Shown here: positions 63,140-64,000 of the stretch, piece by piece
Numbering within the stretch: position 1 is the first letter of the stretch
How the letters are laid out: every line of letters starts with the position of its first letter
Assembly: GCF_002285495.1 (NCBI RefSeq)
Contig: NZ_CP016786.1
Span: 2,616,501-2,680,500 of the forward strand
Origin: Clostridium isatidis
GTDB lineage: Bacteria; Bacillota; Clostridia; Clostridiales; Clostridiaceae
Direction of reading: 5' to 3'
DNA length: 64,000 nucleotides
The notes under the pieces: generated by a model
What the model was told of the DNA's origin: nothing
The model's database searches: none
What the model saw: only the letters and a program-made list of their open reading frames with translations
Program-made: the position numbers and the translations under genes

Positions 63140-63976
63140 TTAATATTCTACAAATCCCTTACCTAAGGCTTCAGTAGATTCACTGACAGTTAAAAAAGCT
63201 TCAGGATTATTTTCTTTTATAAACTGTTTTAATGTAATAAATTGTTTAGAATTTAAAACTGAATAAATTATTGCAGTATCTGATTTAGTATATCCACCTT
63301 TCCCAGTTAGTATTGTACATCCTCTATCTATTTTATTATTAATAAAATCTACAATTAAATCCTCTTCCTTAGTTATAATAAATACTTGCTTAACAGGATT
63401 TATTCCAGCAATAAACTTATCTATTAAATTACCTATTATTATGGTACTTAATAAACCAAATAAGCCTTTTTCTACTCCAAAAGAATATATTGCTAAAATT
63501 GTAACTGTACAATCTGCAATTAATAATCCTTGACCTATAGGTATATGAAAAAACTTATTTATAAACTTTGCTATTATTGACGTTCCTCCTGTTGATGCAT
63601 TTTGATTAAATACTATAGCTGTCCCAAAAGCTACTACTGCTGAGCCAAAAATACTAGCTAAAAGCAGATTATCAGTAACGACTATAGGCGGAAATACATT
63701 TTCGCAAAGCCACATAAAAGCAGATGTCAACATCGCTGAATAAATACTTTTAATCCCAAAGGAGCCTCCTATAAAAATAAATGATAATACAAATAGAACT
63801 AAATTACATATAAACATAAAAACACTAGGGCTTATTGGAAAAATTGCATTAATAGCTAGAGCTAACCCTGAAATACCTCCTGATGCAATTCCATTAGGGA
63901 AGTGAAAATACTCTAATCCTATCACAACAATGGCAACTCCAATTGTTGATAAAAAATATTCTTTAATCGTCTTCAT
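63140..63976 (-). CDS. YitT-family membrane protein
   Basis: 278 residues. Five or six membrane helices (GIASGGISGLALAIN, NASTGGTSIIAKF) and a C-terminal DUF2179 domain (RGCTILTGKGGYTKSDTAIIYSVLN), the YitT layout. Function is unknown. AGGAGG lies 14 nt before the ATG, a little far. Confidence 0.9.
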   Translation of the reverse strand: MKTIKEYFLSTIGVAIVVIGLEYFHFPNGIASGGISGLALAINAIFPISPSVFMFICNLVLFVLSFIFIGGSFGIKSIYSAMLTSAFMWLCENVFPPIVVTDNLLLASIFGSAVVAFGTAIVFNQNASTGGTSIIAKFINKFFHIPIGQGLLIADCTVTILAIYSFGVEKGLFGLLSTIIIGNLIDKFIAGINPVKQVFIITKEEDLIVDFINNKIDRGCTILTGKGGYTKSDTAIIYSVLNSKQFITLKQFIKENNPEAFLTVSESTEALGKGFVEY

Positions 63977-64000
63977 ATTTCTTTCGTTTTCCTCCTACTA

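Overview
The window is very AT-rich, with strong AGGAGG-type ribosome binding sites, TTGACA/TATAAT-like promoters and frequent intrinsic terminators. Its housekeeping blocks (ftsEX-ctp-minJ-uvrBA, whiA-yvcK-rapZ, pfkA-pyk) are typical of Bacillota. Protein content and codon use point to a chromosomal segment of Clostridium sensu stricto; I cannot name the species.

Layout. (1) 1-11441 is an accessory region of short transcription units: an alpha/beta hydrolase cut by the window edge with a CPBP protease, an XRE regulator, a small secreted protein with an OmpR-type triple-repeat promoter beside a decayed sensor kinase, a ketopantoate-reductase-like gene divergent from a TetR gene, an aldo/keto reductase with a second TetR gene, a Vat-type acetyltransferase, a metallo-beta-lactamase-fold hydrolase and a TrmH/SpoU RNA methyltransferase. 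(2) 11.8-20.6 kb looks like an old integrative element lodged in the 3' end of rlmD (rumA). A diverged duplicate of the rlmD 3' end and a terminator lie at the left. Inside are an arsenic operon (arsR-arsD-arsA-DUF2703-acr3-arsC), the C-terminal part of a large serine recombinase, a truncated IstB gene and an IS66 copy with a frameshifted tnpA. The intact rlmD follows, with a small leader ORF and terminator-like hairpin. (3) 22.3-28 kb carries an IclR regulator, a lipoprotein, an AviRa-like rRNA methyltransferase and a CsoR-CopA-CopZ copper operon with a clear CsoR operator. (4) 28-34 kb is an oppABCDF peptide-uptake operon. (5) 34-64 kb is core: pyk, pfkA, dnaE, whiA, yvcK, rapZ, two small conserved genes, murB, uvrC, an RmlC-like epimerase, a PBP-FtsW-FHA cluster, uvrA, a GNAT protein, uvrB, a MinJ-like PDZ protein, a C-terminal protease, ftsX, ftsE and a YitT-family protein.

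Nearly every gene from 24.8 kb onward is on the minus strand. Genes work in recognisable groups: arsenate is reduced by ArsC and arsenite exported by Acr3 with ArsA/ArsD support under ArsR; copper is sensed by CsoR, carried by CopZ and exported by CopA; Opp imports oligopeptides; PfkA/Pyk form a glycolytic pair; FtsEX, the C-terminal protease and the MinJ-like protein form a conserved envelope/division block; UvrA, UvrB and UvrC supply excision repair. Two genes (Vat-like, AviRa-like) belong to families giving resistance to ribosome-targeting drugs.

The less ordinary signals are regulatory and mobile: the rlmD 3'-end duplication with its tandem 39-bp repeats, the leader ORF of rlmD, terminator hairpins in front of the vat-like and GNAT genes, a TetR gene whose promoter predicts a leaderless mRNA and whose operator recurs at the aldo/keto reductase promoter, the three ATGAAG repeats at exact 11-bp phasing, and an 83-bp imperfect palindrome between uvrB and the MinJ-like gene.
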